The notes under the pieces: generated by a model
What the model saw: the letters and a program-made list of their open reading frames with translations, nothing else
Database searches by the model: none
What the model was told of the DNA's origin: nothing
Source of the DNA: Rickettsiales bacterium
GTDB lineage: Bacteria; Pseudomonadota; Alphaproteobacteria; Rickettsiales; Midichloriaceae
NCBI GenBank assembly: GCA_023263785.1
Contig: JALQUO010000002.1
Coordinates: forward strand, 308-64,307
Direction of reading: 5' to 3'
DNA: 64,000 nucleotides
Shown here: one piece after another, positions 1-10,995 of the stretch
Layout: each line of letters begins with the position of its first letter
How positions within the stretch are numbered: the stretch's first letter is position 1
Translations under genes and position numbers: made by a program

Positions 1-450
<450 letters not shown>

Positions 451-675
451 AAAAACAAACTTTGGAACCACTGTCTTTTATGTCTGCTATGCTTTTTTTA
501 CTTTTTTCTATTAAATTTCATTTAATACTTTCCTGAAATTCCCGATGCGATAGCACTTCTACTAGGATTAATTCTTAAAACGATTAGATTCTGATTTCAA
601 ATTAAACTTGCATTTCGATTGTTTTTTTATATATAATCTTTTGAGATGAAAAACAAAAAAAGGGAGGCAATTCAC
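451..675. other. AT-rich spacer after 16S, no gene seen
   Basis: This spacer of about 225 bp holds no tRNA, no 23S start and no convincing terminator hairpin. It ends with the AGGGAGG ribosome binding site of the next gene. It is noted because a spacer tRNA pair would be expected here in a standard rRNA operon. Confidence 0.6.
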
Positions 676-1415
676 ATGACAAAAAATCAGCTTTTATGGA
701 GCTTCGGCATAGCTTCAATTTTTAACAGCATTGGTAGTTTTCTTATCATGCCTAATAAAGCTGATATGTTAAAAAGCAGTTTCCCTAACGACGCGAATGA
801 TATTGATGATTCAGATGTACAAGAAGTACAACGAAAGCCTAAGGAATGGTTTTGGAAAAGGGCCTGGAATAGCATACCGAGTGTCAACGGTACAATGCAG
901 GAATTTAAGAAAACCTTGAAAGATGTCATACAGAGTGCCTCTATTGAATTCAATGATATTGTGCAGCAAGTTGATATGACTGTTTCATGTAAGGCATTCA
1001 GTAAATCTTTTGCTAACTGCTGTATATTTTCAACTATTCCTGCAATTCTAACAACATACTTTGACCAGAAATATTCTGTAACACAAGCAATATTTGATAG
1101 CGCTTTGTTTTAAAATATTCAACAGTTGTTATTGCATCTGGAAGTACATCATGGTTACTATCAAGTTTTGGACCGCAACTTTTCACTGATGTGTCTGGTA
1201 TCCAAATCGGTGCATTTGATAAATATACTAAAGTAATACTTGCAGTATTGAGTGCAACAGAGGCAGTCGCATTCAAGTGCATCCAAGAGTGGGAGGATAC
1301 ACCAGAAAAACAAACAATAATCATTTATAGTGGAGATCCAGAGCTATTAAATGATTATTTTTGTGATCTTGTTCTGGAACATCGTTTAAGTTTAATTATT
1401 ATTAGAAAAAATTAA
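676..1415 (+). pseudogene. Hypothetical membrane protein, frameshifted
   Basis: The reading frame starts at ATG 676. An upstream ATG at 646 is less likely because a strong AGGGAGG lies at 661-667, eight bases before 676. The frame runs to a stop at 1111-1113. The next frame is open at once and continues to 1415 with plausible coding sequence. Adding one T to the T4 run at 1108-1111 would fuse the halves into about 246 residues. A hydrophobic N-terminus and a second hydrophobic stretch near the break suggest a membrane protein. I recognise no family. It is probably decaying, but a sequencing error or slippage is not excluded. Confidence 0.6.
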
Positions 1416-1418
1416 ACT

Positions 1419-1446
1419 CCCTGAAAGAGTTATAAAAACTCTAGGG
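1419..1446 (-). terminator. Hairpin between convergent genes
   Basis: CCCT and AGAGTT pair with AACTCT and AGGG around an ATAAA loop. On the minus strand the hairpin is followed by a T-rich stretch (TTTAATTTTTTC), so it probably ends transcription of the lipoprotein gene. It lies in a short gap between convergent genes and may work in both directions. Confidence 0.6.
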
Positions 1447-1463
1447 GTACAAATTAAAAACTA

Positions 1464-1628
1464 CTACTGCTTATTTGTATTGTTTTCAGCAGGTTTTGCT
1501 TCATTAGACTCAGTTGTTGTTGCTGGAGCTGTTTTTTCCTCTGCAGGTTTTTCTTCTTTTTTATTTTCACAAGCTGTGAGTGATAATAAAGCCACTAATG
1601 ATAGAGCGATTTTTTTTGAAATTGACAT
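1464..1628 (-). CDS. Small lipoprotein, 54 aa
   Basis: Translation from ATG 1628 gives a signal peptide with a typical lipobox (SLTAC), so a lipid-modified Cys would become the mature N-terminus. The mature part is a short, low-complexity tail rich in Lys, Glu, Ala, Thr and Pro that ends in NNTNKQ. A longer frame reaching 1727 exists, but its first 33 codons run through the tRNA-Leu gene, so that start is rejected. It resembles the small alanine/lysine-rich lipoproteins common in alphaproteobacteria. No specific function can be assigned. Confidence 0.75.
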   Translation of the reverse strand: MSISKKIALSLVALLSLTACENKKEEKPAEEKTAPATTTESNEAKPAENNTNKQ

Positions 1629-1655
1629 TGTTCTAAATATAATATTTTGCATATT

Positions 1656-1741
1656 TGGTGCCCCTGGCCGGGCTCGAACCAGCACGTCCCTAAGGACAGC
1701 AGATTTTGAGTCTGCCGCGTCTACCATTCCACCACAGAGGC
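1656..1741 (-). tRNA. tRNA-Leu (anticodon CAA)
   Basis: The acceptor stem pairs GCCTCTG with CAGGGGC. The anticodon stem GCAGA/TCTGC encloses the loop CTCAAAA, giving anticodon CAA. A long variable arm (class II) and the T-loop GGTTCGAGCC are present. The 3' CCA is encoded at 1656-1658, with discriminator base A at 1659. Confidence 0.95.
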
Positions 1742-1837
1742 ATTTTATGAATTAGATTCTATATCATCTCACTAAAAGTAGCAAGTATTCAACGCAATTT
1801 AGAAAATTTTAGAATCTGTTGTATAAAATATACATCA

Positions 1838-2272
1838 TTATTCATTCCCAATCATAACACTTCCATCTTCAGATGCCTTTCCAGTGAGAACCTTGTTTGT
1901 ATCAATTGTCTTGATTTTTACAAACTCATTGACATTCCCATTAGTCAAAGCAATGCATGGAATTTCTATCGATAGATTTTTCCTTACAAACCTAGCTACA
2001 ACCCTCTCACCCTTATGTATGATAGCAGAATCATTATATAAATCAGTTTTTCTGATTGGTTTGCCTGAATCGATGTTCCTAGCTGCTTTTACATTGTTAC
2101 TGCTGAGGTCTACATGAGTGAGGTAATTTTTATTAGATTTTACTGAATCGTATGAGAAGTCTTCCTGAGATACAATTTCACCCTTCTTAATTTTTCTAGC
2201 TGCAACAAGGACATCATCAGCTGAAGCCTGTTGACAAAAGAAAATTATGAAAACAAAAAATAATCTGAGCAC
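1838..2272 (-). CDS. flgA: Flagellar P-ring formation chaperone FlgA
   Basis: This 144-residue protein has an N-terminal signal peptide (residues 1-18, ending near ASA) and an SAF-type C-terminal domain with the motif ARNIDSGKPI. FlgA acts in the periplasm and helps assemble the P ring of FlgI around the rod. The start is GTG at 2272, two bases after the flgG stop, so the two genes form a tight operon. The protein is short for the family (usually 200 or more residues) and keeps mainly the SAF core. FlgI and FlgH are not in the window. Confidence 0.85.
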   Translation of the reverse strand: MLRLFFVFIIFFCQQASADDVLVAARKIKKGEIVSQEDFSYDSVKSNKNYLTHVDLSSNNVKAARNIDSGKPIRKTDLYNDSAIIHKGERVVARFVRKNLSIEIPCIALTNGNVNEFVKIKTIDTNKVLTGKASEDGSVMIGNE

Positions 2273-2274
2273 AA

Positions 2275-3063
2275 CTAAACGTTAGTGACTCTCTCCATCA
2301 TTTGGTCTGAGGTTGTAATGACTTTAACATTCATCTCATAACCTCGCTGAGCTTTCACAAGATCAGTCATCTCTATGATTGGATCAACGTTTGAACCTTC
2401 AAGCCATCCAGCTCTAACTGTACCATAGTTATCTTGCCCAGCAACACCTAGCTGTGCTTGCCCTGATGCATCGGTTTGTAACAAAATATTATTTCCTGTC
2501 AGCTCAAGACCTGTAGGATTTACAAAGATTGCCATGTCAAGTTGTCCTTGTTCTTGAGGTACATCGTTGTCAGGCATTTCGACAAATACTGTACCATCAC
2601 TCTTTATAAGAACTTTTTTGTAATTTACTGGAATTTCAATTCCTGGACTAACAACATACCCAAGGGCTGTTACAAGTTGATTTGTTGTTGGATCAACATG
2701 GAATGAGCCATCTCTTGTGTATGCTTGAGATCCGTCTGGCATGTTGAGTACAAAGTATCCTTTGCCATCTATTGACATATCAAGCTGTCCGCCTGTATTG
2801 ATTGCACCACCCTGTGAGTTATCTCTTATGATTGCAGAAACAGCTGCACCAGAACCATATTGTATGCTTGTCGGGACTACCACATCACTGTTTGCATCAA
2901 CTGCACCACCTGCACGTCTCTCTGTTTGGTAATGAAGATCAGTTGTTTGAAGAAAGCCTTTCTTGAATGATGTAGTGTTGACGTTAGCGATATTGTTAGC
3001 GATGTTATCGACGGCGTTAGACTGTGCCTGAGCACCTGTTCCAGCTATGTTAAATGAACGCAT
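2275..3063 (-). CDS. flgG: Flagellar distal rod protein FlgG
   Basis: FlgG forms the distal rod that crosses the periplasm. The 262-residue length is normal. The N-terminal rod/hook motif (DNIANNIANVNTTSFKKG) and the C-terminal heptad region (SNVDPIIEMTDLVKAQRGYE) are clear. The central region matches FlgE/F/G-type domains. It is the first gene of a flgG-flgA pair on the minus strand. Confidence 0.95.
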   Translation of the reverse strand: MRSFNIAGTGAQAQSNAVDNIANNIANVNTTSFKKGFLQTTDLHYQTERRAGGAVDANSDVVVPTSIQYGSGAAVSAIIRDNSQGGAINTGGQLDMSIDGKGYFVLNMPDGSQAYTRDGSFHVDPTTNQLVTALGYVVSPGIEIPVNYKKVLIKSDGTVFVEMPDNDVPQEQGQLDMAIFVNPTGLELTGNNILLQTDASGQAQLGVAGQDNYGTVRAGWLEGSNVDPIIEMTDLVKAQRGYEMNVKVITTSDQMMERVTNV

Positions 3064-3138
3064 TGTTTTTGATGTTAACTATAATTTGAATCCATAAAAT
3101 TTTTTATATCATAAGATTTCCATAATTTCATAAAATCT

Positions 3139-4620
3139 TTATGTTTTAATGAAAAAATCTCTTAAGACTTTTACCTTAACTGTTGCAAGAAATCCAATAT
3201 ACGTACCTGCACCAGCAGTAACAAGAAGTATTGTTTGAATTATAATTCTATAATCCTTTATAAAGTCCTTGAGAATTATTATTACAAAACCCATGAGAGT
3301 TGCTCCAGCAAAATACTTCAGAATATCTTTTTTATTTCTAACTTTGTCAGTAGACTTAAAAACCAATAAGATTAATTGCACTACAGCAGCTGCCACAGAT
3401 CCGATTGCGACGCAAAGGAAGTTAAAATCATCCATTAACGTAAAGCTAACAGAAACATTGACAAATAAGCTTATGCAACCAACATACATTGGTGTTTTTG
3501 TATCTCCTCTTGCATGAAAGCTAGTATTATATATCTTGGAAATTGCTTGGAAAGGCAATGCAAAGGATAGGATTCTGAGAATGATTGCTGTATTAGAAGC
3601 TGCCTCTTGAGAGAATTCCCCACGTCCAAATAATCCCATCACAACCTCTTCACTTATTAGAAATAAACCTACTGCAGATGGAATTATAAAGAATAAACAG
3701 GATCTAATGGTTCTATCGAAAGAGTTGTTTTCTTGCCTGCTGAGAGATGACAAAAGAGTTGTAGCTATAGCTGTACTGAAGAGAGCAAGGGGCAGCTGTA
3801 CAATTCTGTCTGCAAAGTAAAAATAAGATATACCCCCTGAGAAGAATGACAGGATAATCATATCACACCAGACAGCTATCTGGAGCATCCCAGCACCAAC
3901 TATCCCTGGTAAAATCCTCCTCATGATTTGCCTAACATACTTTGACATGATTGGCTTTCTGAAGTGTAGATATACGTTGTACTTTCTTGCGAAATATATC
4001 ATCCACAGTAGTTCCAAAATCCCTGAGATTAAAACTCCAACTGATTGAGAGTGAACTTGTGATCTACAGCCATCTAAGAAGCATATCAGTGCAGCACTGA
4101 TCAAAACTAAATTCAAAATAATGGATGTTGCTGCATAGGGTGCAAAGACTTTTTTTGTCTGTAGAACAGATCCATAGAATGCTGCAACTGATATAAAAGT
4201 TAGATAAGGAAAAGTAATGTATGCTAAATCTTCTGCTAAATCAAAGATTGTCGGATTACTTGAAAACCCAGGATTTGTAATTAAAATTATTGATCTCATA
4301 TTAAAAAACACAAAGAATGTAAGTAATGCTAAAGACAAAGACAAAATTGTCAAAACATGACACTTTATAACTCTTGCATATTTTTCTCCATGAGTTGCGA
4401 TTGATTGTGAAATAGTTGGGACAACTGCTGCACTCATAGCACCTTCTCCAAAAACAGACCTGAAAAGATTTGTAAGTTTGAATACTGCCAAAAACGCATC
4501 ATTTACTGGACCTGCTCCAATGAATGCTGCCATACACATATCTCTTATGAATCCTGTAATCCTTGAAACCAATATTATGAGACTAACTTTCGTCGCTGCT
4601 CCTACTCTGAAGAATTTCAT
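3139..4620 (-). CDS. murJ: Lipid II flippase MurJ (MviN)
   Basis: This 493-residue polytopic inner-membrane protein of the MOP superfamily moves lipid II to the periplasmic face for peptidoglycan synthesis. The N-terminal block (SLIILVSRITGFIRDMCMA) and the following segment GPVNDAFLAVFKLTNLFRSV are characteristic. About fourteen hydrophobic segments follow, as expected. Its presence suggests that the organism still makes peptidoglycan. An 18-bp direct repeat precedes the start. Confidence 0.95.
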   Translation of the reverse strand: MKFFRVGAATKVSLIILVSRITGFIRDMCMAAFIGAGPVNDAFLAVFKLTNLFRSVFGEGAMSAAVVPTISQSIATHGEKYARVIKCHVLTILSLSLALLTFFVFFNMRSIILITNPGFSSNPTIFDLAEDLAYITFPYLTFISVAAFYGSVLQTKKVFAPYAATSIILNLVLISAALICFLDGCRSQVHSQSVGVLISGILELLWMIYFARKYNVYLHFRKPIMSKYVRQIMRRILPGIVGAGMLQIAVWCDMIILSFFSGGISYFYFADRIVQLPLALFSTAIATTLLSSLSRQENNSFDRTIRSCLFFIIPSAVGLFLISEEVVMGLFGRGEFSQEAASNTAIILRILSFALPFQAISKIYNTSFHARGDTKTPMYVGCISLFVNVSVSFTLMDDFNFLCVAIGSVAAAVVQLILLVFKSTDKVRNKKDILKYFAGATLMGFVIIILKDFIKDYRIIIQTILLVTAGAGTYIGFLATVKVKVLRDFFIKT

Positions 4621-4630
4621 TTAATTATTT

Positions 4631-4664
4631 TATGTACTTTATAAATGTTATGTACTTTGTAAAA
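4631..4664. repeat. 18-bp-period direct repeat upstream of murJ
   Basis: TATGTACTTT occurs at 4631 and again at 4649, each followed by (A/G)TAAA, giving two tandem imperfect copies just upstream of the murJ start on the minus strand. It could be a regulatory site or a chance AT-rich duplication. Confidence 0.4.
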
Positions 4665-4770
4665 TTTTAGACCTTAATAGTCAAGAAGATACAATTATAA
4701 GTAATTTACAAAGAACAACAAAATGGTTAGAATAAAGTAAATAAGTCAAACTAAATACTAGAAATAATTT

Positions 4771-4908
4771 ATGAAAAGCAAACTTATTGGACTTGGGTTC
4801 GTTGTAGTTCTACTAATAATAGCATTAATACTGTTTTTGGGGTTCCATGAAGAAAAGCTGGATCATTCAGAAACAACAAAAAAGATAGAAGTTTCTCCTA
4901 CAAAATAA
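4771..4908 (+). CDS. Small single-pass membrane protein, 45 aa
   Basis: A short frame encodes MKSKLIGLGF, then a strongly hydrophobic stretch to about residue 25, then a charged C-terminal tail rich in Glu and Lys. One transmembrane helix with the basic N-terminus inside is likely. It lies alone on the plus strand 64 bp before topA. I recognise no family. The evidence is the codon pattern and clean signal/anchor shape, so the call is moderate. Confidence 0.55.
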   Translation: MKSKLIGLGFVVVLLIIALILFLGFHEEKLDHSETTKKIEVSPTK

Positions 4909-4972
4909 TATCTGGATTGATGAAAGCATTTTATGTATGTTAAAGTTGACCATAAAATAAAATTTTGTTGCA

Positions 4973-7396
4973 ATGGAAAATCTGTTAGTTGTTGAATCCC
5001 CTGCCAAGGCCAAAACCATCACTAAATACCTTGGAAATAAATTTACAGTTCTATCATCTAGAGGGCACGTCCGTGGCATTCCATCGCGCAGCAACGCAGT
5101 CAAAACAGATCATGAGTTTGAAACAGAATACGAGATAAGCTCAGGATCTGAAAGATATCTTGGTGCAATAACAGATGCAGCAAAGAAGGCTACAAACATC
5201 TATATGGCAACTGACCCAGATAGGGAAGGAGAAGCAATAGCATGGCATGTCCTAGAGGTTTTAAAGGAAAGAAAAATCAATTTAGATGATAAAGTCCACA
5301 GGATTACCTTCAACGAAGTTACCCCAGATGCAATAAAAACTGCTCTTAAGGCACCAAGGGATCTCGATATGGATTTAGTATCAGCCCAGAGAACAAGGCA
5401 GTCTCTTGACTATTTGGTAGGTTTTTCAATATCTCCTGTTTTATGGAGAAAGCTCCCAGGAAGCAAGTCAGCAGGGAGAGTCCAATCAGTTGCATTGAGG
5501 GTCCTCTGTGAGAGGGAGCACGAGATAATGAAATTCAAGCCAATGGATTACTGGACAATAGCTGCAGCCTTCTCATTAGATAAAAAAGAAACCTTTTCAG
5601 CTGAGCTTTCAGAAATAAATACAAAAAAGGTTGAGAAGTTCTCATTTACCTCTGAGAGAGCTGCTAAGTCAGTCGTAGAAATACTAAAGCAACTAGATTA
5701 CTCAATAGATTCAATTGAGAAGAAAGAAGTCCAGAGGAACCCTGAGGCTCCCTTCATCACATCAACACTCATTCAAGCTGCATCAACTGCTCTCAAGATG
5801 TCATCTAAGAAAGCCATGCAGATAGCACAGAAGCTATATGAAGGTATGAACATAAATGATAAGATGATAGGACTTATAACCTATATGAGAACCGATAGCA
5901 TAAATGTTTCTGCTGAGTCAGTAGATAAAGCAAGGGATGTCATTGGGAAACTGTATGGTGAAAAATATTTGCCAAAGGAACCAAGAATATTTAAGAAAAA
6001 AGTTAAGAATGCTCAGGAGGCACATGAGGCAATAAGACCAACAGATCCATCTCTTACGCCAGAGAAAATCAAAGAGTTTCTGACAGATGATGAATTCCAA
6101 TTATATGATCTAATTTGGAAGAGATTTATAGCCTGTCAGATGGCTCCAGTGAAGGTTGCAAAAACAACCATAAAGATCCTTGGCAATAGTAGTAAAACAA
6201 CTAATAAAGAACTCTTAGATCAATCTGTTATGAGCTTCTTTGATGGATATGAGAATGCTACTGCGTCATTCAAAGTAATTGGGATAATCATCCTATTTGA
6301 CGGATTCCATAAGGTTATGAGTGGCTCAGATACTAAAAAGAAAGGCGGTGATGATGATGTCATTTTGCCAGCGATGTCTGAAGGAGATAAAGTCAGTTTA
6401 AGTAATATTCAGGATAAACAACATACGACAACAGCTCCTTCTAGATACTCTGAGGCAACTCTTGTGAAAAAGATGGAGGAACTTGGAATAGGTAGGCCTT
6501 CAACCTATGCCACAATAATCAGTATTTTACAGGAAAGGCAATATGTTTTGCTAAATAAAAATAAGTTCTTTGTTGAAGACCGCGGAGAGCTTGTTAACAC
6601 ATTCCTGAATTGCTTTTTTGCAAAATATGTTGAATATGGATTCACAGCATCTCTTGAGGAAGAGCTGGATGATATAGCAAACGGTGAGAAGCAATCTCTG
6701 CAGATTCTGAAAGGCTTTTGGGATCCATTTAAGAAAAATGTTGATGAGATCAGTCAAATGCAATCAACAAATATCCTAGAGCAAATACAGAAGGTCTTAA
6801 GTGAGTTCCTCTTTGAAAATCCAGAGCAAAAATGTCCTAAGTGCCAAAAAGGTAACTTGAGACTAAAAAATTCCAAGTTCTCTCCATTCATAGGTTGCTC
6901 TAACTATCCTGAGTGTAACTACGCACAAAAGTTCAAACTACATGAGAAATCAGATGATTCTGAGACAACAGCAGATGCGTTTTTGAAAACAGATAGTGAA
7001 AGTCCTAGTCCGATGGTACATAGTGGCAACATAAGAGTCATTGCACAGCAGGATGATGAGCAAATAATGTTAAACCAAGGGCAATATGGATACTATCTAT
7101 CTCTATGCAAAGATGGTGCTGTTCAAAAGAATTTTTCTCTCAGTAAAGATGTGGATCCAGAAAAATTTAGCGTTGAATTCAAACTCCTTAGAAAACTCTT
7201 TGATATGCCTTATAAAATAGGAAATCATCCTGATGGAGAAGAGATAAAAGTGGGTATTGGGAAGTACGGACCATACGTTCTACATAAGAAAAAGTTCTAT
7301 TCTATAAAGAATCGTGATATGATTGGAGTCCTTGAGTTCACATTAGAAGACGCAATCAATTTGATTTCTGGAAAGAATATAATCAATGAAAGATGA
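4973..7396 (+). CDS. topA: DNA topoisomerase I
   Basis: TopA relaxes negative supercoils by transient single-strand cleavage. The N-terminal Toprim domain starts with LLVVESPAKAKTI and contains the acidic motif MATDPDREGEAIAWH. The catalytic Tyr is residue 304 in the motif ITYMRTDS. A C-terminal zinc-ribbon Cys cluster (CPKCQKGN, then CSNYPEC) follows, with a further topoisomerase C-terminal repeat near the end. Length (807 residues) is normal for the order. The 3' end overlaps dnaG by 11 bp, so the two are co-transcribed. Confidence 0.97.
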   Translation: MENLLVVESPAKAKTITKYLGNKFTVLSSRGHVRGIPSRSNAVKTDHEFETEYEISSGSERYLGAITDAAKKATNIYMATDPDREGEAIAWHVLEVLKERKINLDDKVHRITFNEVTPDAIKTALKAPRDLDMDLVSAQRTRQSLDYLVGFSISPVLWRKLPGSKSAGRVQSVALRVLCEREHEIMKFKPMDYWTIAAAFSLDKKETFSAELSEINTKKVEKFSFTSERAAKSVVEILKQLDYSIDSIEKKEVQRNPEAPFITSTLIQAASTALKMSSKKAMQIAQKLYEGMNINDKMIGLITYMRTDSINVSAESVDKARDVIGKLYGEKYLPKEPRIFKKKVKNAQEAHEAIRPTDPSLTPEKIKEFLTDDEFQLYDLIWKRFIACQMAPVKVAKTTIKILGNSSKTTNKELLDQSVMSFFDGYENATASFKVIGIIILFDGFHKVMSGSDTKKKGGDDDVILPAMSEGDKVSLSNIQDKQHTTTAPSRYSEATLVKKMEELGIGRPSTYATIISILQERQYVLLNKNKFFVEDRGELVNTFLNCFFAKYVEYGFTASLEEELDDIANGEKQSLQILKGFWDPFKKNVDEISQMQSTNILEQIQKVLSEFLFENPEQKCPKCQKGNLRLKNSKFSPFIGCSNYPECNYAQKFKLHEKSDDSETTADAFLKTDSESPSPMVHSGNIRVIAQQDDEQIMLNQGQYGYYLSLCKDGAVQKNFSLSKDVDPEKFSVEFKLLRKLFDMPYKIGNHPDGEEIKVGIGKYGPYVLHKKKFYSIKNRDMIGVLEFTLEDAINLISGKNIINER

Positions 7397-9074
7397 GATA
7401 ATATCTAGACTAGACATACATGAGTACATCAATAGGTTTGTACCGCTTCATCAGAAGAGTCAAGGTCAATACGTTGGCCTCTGTCCATTCCATAATGAGA
7501 AAACTCCATCATTCTCTGTAAGTACAGAAAGGAAATTCTTCCATTGCTTTGGATGTAAAGCGAGTGGTGACGTAATAAAATTCACCATGATGATCGATAA
7601 TATTCCATTTGGTGATGCAATAAAAAAACTTTCTCAGGAAATAGGTATAAACCTTAAAAGCATCAAGAACGAGAAGTTCGAGAGAAATAAACAATACATA
7701 GAAGTTAACTCAGTCTTTACAAAAATCTGTAGTGATTTCCTGTATGACACAACGACACATCAGGGACTTGATTACATAAAAAAAAGAGGGATAAAAGACG
7801 AATTAATTCAAAAGTATAAACTAGGGTACTTTCCGAATCACAAATCAGATGAAATACTCAAGATGCTTTCAAATGAGTTCTCAGAAGATGTCATTTTGAA
7901 AAGTGGTGTGTTCAGGGTTGGTAATAATCAAAAGCTTTACTCTCCATTCTTCGGGAGAATAATATTTCCTATTTTTGATACATCAAACAGGAACGTTGGT
8001 TTTGGCAGTAGAATCATCACAAACGATAAAGATAAGGCCAAGTATCTTAACTCATCAGACAGCGATTTCTTCCATAAATCAGAACTTCTCTATGGAATGG
8101 AGCACATGTTGGGAGATCAGCAACTTAAGGCAACAAAAACAATTTTTGTGGTTGAAGGATATATGGACGTCATATCGCTAGCAAACAATGGAATAACAAA
8201 CGCAGTAGGTGTTTTAGGAGCGAACCTTGCAGAAACTCAATTGAAGCAACTCTGGAGGCTCACAGAAAAACCAACTATCTGTTTTGATAGAGACAATGCT
8301 GGGAGGAATGCAATGGCAAGGGTTGCTAAGATAGCCTTACCAATCATAGAGCCGTGCAAGACAGTATCTTTTCTAGAGATTTTACTATGTAAGGACCCAG
8401 ACGAATTCATTACAAAATATGGCTCAGATGAGTTTTTAAAGATGTCTGAGAGTCAAAAAGCATCTCTTGCTGATTACCTGTATAAGATCCAAGCAGCTGA
8501 TTTGTCTCTTGATGATCCAGACGATATTGTTGTGCTTCGTCAACGCCTCACAAATATTTGCAATGAAATTTCTAATGATGCCTTAAGAAATGCATACAAA
8601 AGTCATTTTAATAAAGTATTCTATACCAGGAAAAGTCCTGGATATAAAAACGATAACAGGAAAAATTTTCCACAAAATAAACTTTATAGTTCTGAGATTA
8701 CATTTTTAAGTGGAACTACTGCACAAAAAAAATATACTGATATCGAAGAAGAAATATGTGATATAATTGCTGCTCAAAAGATTTTATTACTTGATCAGTC
8801 AATTCTTGATGAGTTTATGAAATGCAAATTTTTTAGTAAAAAAGCAGAGAATATGAGATTGGAATTGACAAAGGAAATACATCCTGATCAGGTACCTGTG
8901 GATTTTACTATAGATGAGAAGAAGAAAAGCTTACAAAAGCTCTTCATATTTTTAGAAATAAGAAATGTTCAAGATGAGATATCAAACCTAGAAGATACAA
9001 ATGAGATACAGCTTCTAAAGCTTAAACAATATGAAATGGAACTAAAAAATAAGTTATCATCAACATTAATTTAA
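7386..9074 (+). CDS. dnaG: DNA primase DnaG
   Basis: DnaG makes RNA primers for replication. The CHC2 zinc finger is visible near residues 33-60 ([11 protein letters not shown], then [11 protein letters not shown]). The Toprim catalytic domain has VVEGYMDV around residue 255 and the DRDNAG acidic motif further on. The C-terminal helicase-binding part is present. It overlaps topA by 11 bp, and rpoD follows 7 bp later, which resembles the macromolecular synthesis operon. A run of eight A within the gene keeps frame, which is relevant to the homopolymer frameshifts elsewhere. Confidence 0.96.
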   Translation: MKDEIISRLDIHEYINRFVPLHQKSQGQYVGLCPFHNEKTPSFSVSTERKFFHCFGCKASGDVIKFTMMIDNIPFGDAIKKLSQEIGINLKSIKNEKFERNKQYIEVNSVFTKICSDFLYDTTTHQGLDYIKKRGIKDELIQKYKLGYFPNHKSDEILKMLSNEFSEDVILKSGVFRVGNNQKLYSPFFGRIIFPIFDTSNRNVGFGSRIITNDKDKAKYLNSSDSDFFHKSELLYGMEHMLGDQQLKATKTIFVVEGYMDVISLANNGITNAVGVLGANLAETQLKQLWRLTEKPTICFDRDNAGRNAMARVAKIALPIIEPCKTVSFLEILLCKDPDEFITKYGSDEFLKMSESQKASLADYLYKIQAADLSLDDPDDIVVLRQRLTNICNEISNDALRNAYKSHFNKVFYTRKSPGYKNDNRKNFPQNKLYSSEITFLSGTTAQKKYTDIEEEICDIIAAQKILLLDQSILDEFMKCKFFSKKAENMRLELTKEIHPDQVPVDFTIDEKKKSLQKLFIFLEIRNVQDEISNLEDTNEIQLLKLKQYEMELKNKLSSTLI

Positions 9075-9081
9075 CTTTACA

Positions 9082-10980
9082 ATGTCAACTACGTCAAACA
9101 AACAAAATAAAAGTCAAAAAAGCACACTTAATGATACCCTTTTACAACTTCTACTAAATAAAGGTAAGGAAAATGGTTTTATAACACATGAAGAGTTAAA
9201 TAAATTATTTTCCCCAGAAACAACAACAGAAGAAGTGGATACAATAGTTTCACTCTTCAACGAGATGGGTATTCTTGTCACAACAGGTGAGAAATACCAT
9301 GAAGAAAACATTGAAGGACTAGGTGGGGAAACACCACCTGAGCCACAAGAACATGAAGACTTAGGAATTAGAAATGATGATCCTGTTAGAATGTATCTAA
9401 AAGAAATGGGTGGTAAACATCTGTTGACACGTGACGGCGAAGTAGAAGTTGCTAAACAGATAGAGGAGGAGCGTACAAGGAAGCTCAAACATCTATTTTC
9501 AATACCATCTGTACTCAAACAAATGTGTAAATGGCATGCGAATTTAGTCGATGGATCTATGACATTAAGGGAAATAGTTGATATCGATGCAATGCATAGC
9601 AGTGATATGTGTAAATCATGTAAAAGTGTTGATGATATAGATGAAATGGATGAGGATGATGACATGTCGAGCCATGACGCCTCCATAGCAACAATAGAGG
9701 CAACAGTTTATCCTAAAATGATTAGTCTGCTTAGTGAAATTACAAAAGTTTATAATAAACACCTTGCTCTCCAGAAAAAAATTGTTAACGAGTATAAAAA
9801 CAATGGAGAATATGTAAATGAAGCAGAGAAATGGACAGAAGTTGGTGAGCAGATAGGTGCAATTCTGCACGATGTAAGACTAAATGATAATCTTATGGAA
9901 AAGATGCTCAGTGAAGTCATTGTGCAAAATAAAAAGATTGTTTTGGAAGAAAGGAAGTTGATGAATGCAGCAACAGCAGCTGGAATAAAAAAACAGGATT
10001 TTTTAACAATTTATAACTCTTCTGACAAAGAAAATGGTTCATATCTCTCATTTTTAAAGTTGATCGAAAAACTTGCAGAAAGTGGTGATAATAGCTGGTC
10101 AACATTATTCAAAGATGAAAGTGATATTCTAAAAAATACAGTTAGAGTTTTAAAAAATGTTTCAGAAAACATTGATTTAGATATACAATTTTTTAAACTT
10201 TTCGTAGTTGAGATTCAAAGATCTGAAAGAGGTATATCACTAGCTGAAAGAGAAATGACAGAAGCAAACCTTCGTCTTGTGATCTCAATTGCTAAAAAAT
10301 ATGTCAACAGAGGTCTACAGTTCCTTGATCTAATCCAAGAAGGAAATATAGGTCTAATGAAAGCTGTTAAAAAGTTCGAATACAGAAGAGGTTATAAGTT
10401 TTCAACCTATGCAACTTGGTGGATCAGACAAGCAATCACAAGAGCAATAGCTGACCAGGCAAGAACAATAAGAATACCAGTCCACATGATAGAAACGATA
10501 AATAAAATTTTAAAAGTTTCTAAACAGATAGTTCATGATGCCCATAGAGAGCCAACTCCAGAGGAAATAGCTGCAAGACTCGGATACCCAGTTGACAAAG
10601 TCGGAAGAGTATTGAAAATATCAAGGGAGCCAATTAGTTTAGAAAACCCATTGAGTGATGACAGCAGTGGTGGTAAGTTAGAGGATTATATACCCGATAA
10701 AAAAGCTATTCAGCCACATGCTGCAGCCGAAACAGCTAACTTGAGTGCTAATACTACAACAACTTTAGCAACTCTCGCAGCTCGTGAAGAAAGAGTCTTG
10801 AGGATGAGATTTGGAATTGGTACAAAAGAACATACTCTTGAGGAGGTTGGACAAGCTTTTAATGTTACAAGGGAGAGAATAAGGCAGATAGAAGCGAAAG
10901 CTCTGAGGAAACTAAAAAGACCTCGCAGACTGAAGCTCTTAAAGGTTTTTGCAAGCTCTGAAAACACTGCCGCTGCATAG
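9082..10980 (+). CDS. rpoD: RNA polymerase primary sigma factor RpoD (sigma 70)
   Basis: This 632-residue sigma factor has region 1.1 at the N-terminus and region 1.2 ([12 protein letters not shown]). Region 2 holds the core-binding and -10 recognition motifs ([20 protein letters not shown], then [11 protein letters not shown]). Regions 3 and 4 follow, with the -35-binding helix-turn-helix [20 protein letters not shown] near residue 590. It is co-oriented with dnaG 7 bp upstream. Its recognition helix looks canonical, so TTGACA/TATAAT promoters are expected here. Confidence 0.97.
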   Translation: MSTTSNKQNKSQKSTLNDTLLQLLLNKGKENGFITHEELNKLFSPETTTEEVDTIVSLFNEMGILVTTGEKYHEENIEGLGGETPPEPQEHEDLGIRNDDPVRMYLKEMGGKHLLTRDGEVEVAKQIEEERTRKLKHLFSIPSVLKQMCKWHANLVDGSMTLREIVDIDAMHSSDMCKSCKSVDDIDEMDEDDDMSSHDASIATIEATVYPKMISLLSEITKVYNKHLALQKKIVNEYKNNGEYVNEAEKWTEVGEQIGAILHDVRLNDNLMEKMLSEVIVQNKKIVLEERKLMNAATAAGIKKQDFLTIYNSSDKENGSYLSFLKLIEKLAESGDNSWSTLFKDESDILKNTVRVLKNVSENIDLDIQFFKLFVVEIQRSERGISLAEREMTEANLRLVISIAKKYVNRGLQFLDLIQEGNIGLMKAVKKFEYRRGYKFSTYATWWIRQAITRAIADQARTIRIPVHMIETINKILKVSKQIVHDAHREPTPEEIAARLGYPVDKVGRVLKISREPISLENPLSDDSSGGKLEDYIPDKKAIQPHAAAETANLSANTTTTLATLAAREERVLRMRFGIGTKEHTLEEVGQAFNVTRERIRQIEAKALRKLKRPRRLKLLKVFASSENTAAA

Positions 10981-10995
10981 TTAAAAAAATTTTAT

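Noticed and set aside
1629-1727. N-terminal extension of the small lipoprotein through the tRNA-Leu gene
   Set aside because: The codons are the tRNA itself and a good signal peptide starts at ATG 1628.
9114-9686. Long minus-strand frame (190 aa) inside rpoD
   Set aside because: It is antisense to a clear sigma factor, Ser/Cys-rich, and matches the shadow expected from the sense codons. No ribosome binding site or family resemblance.
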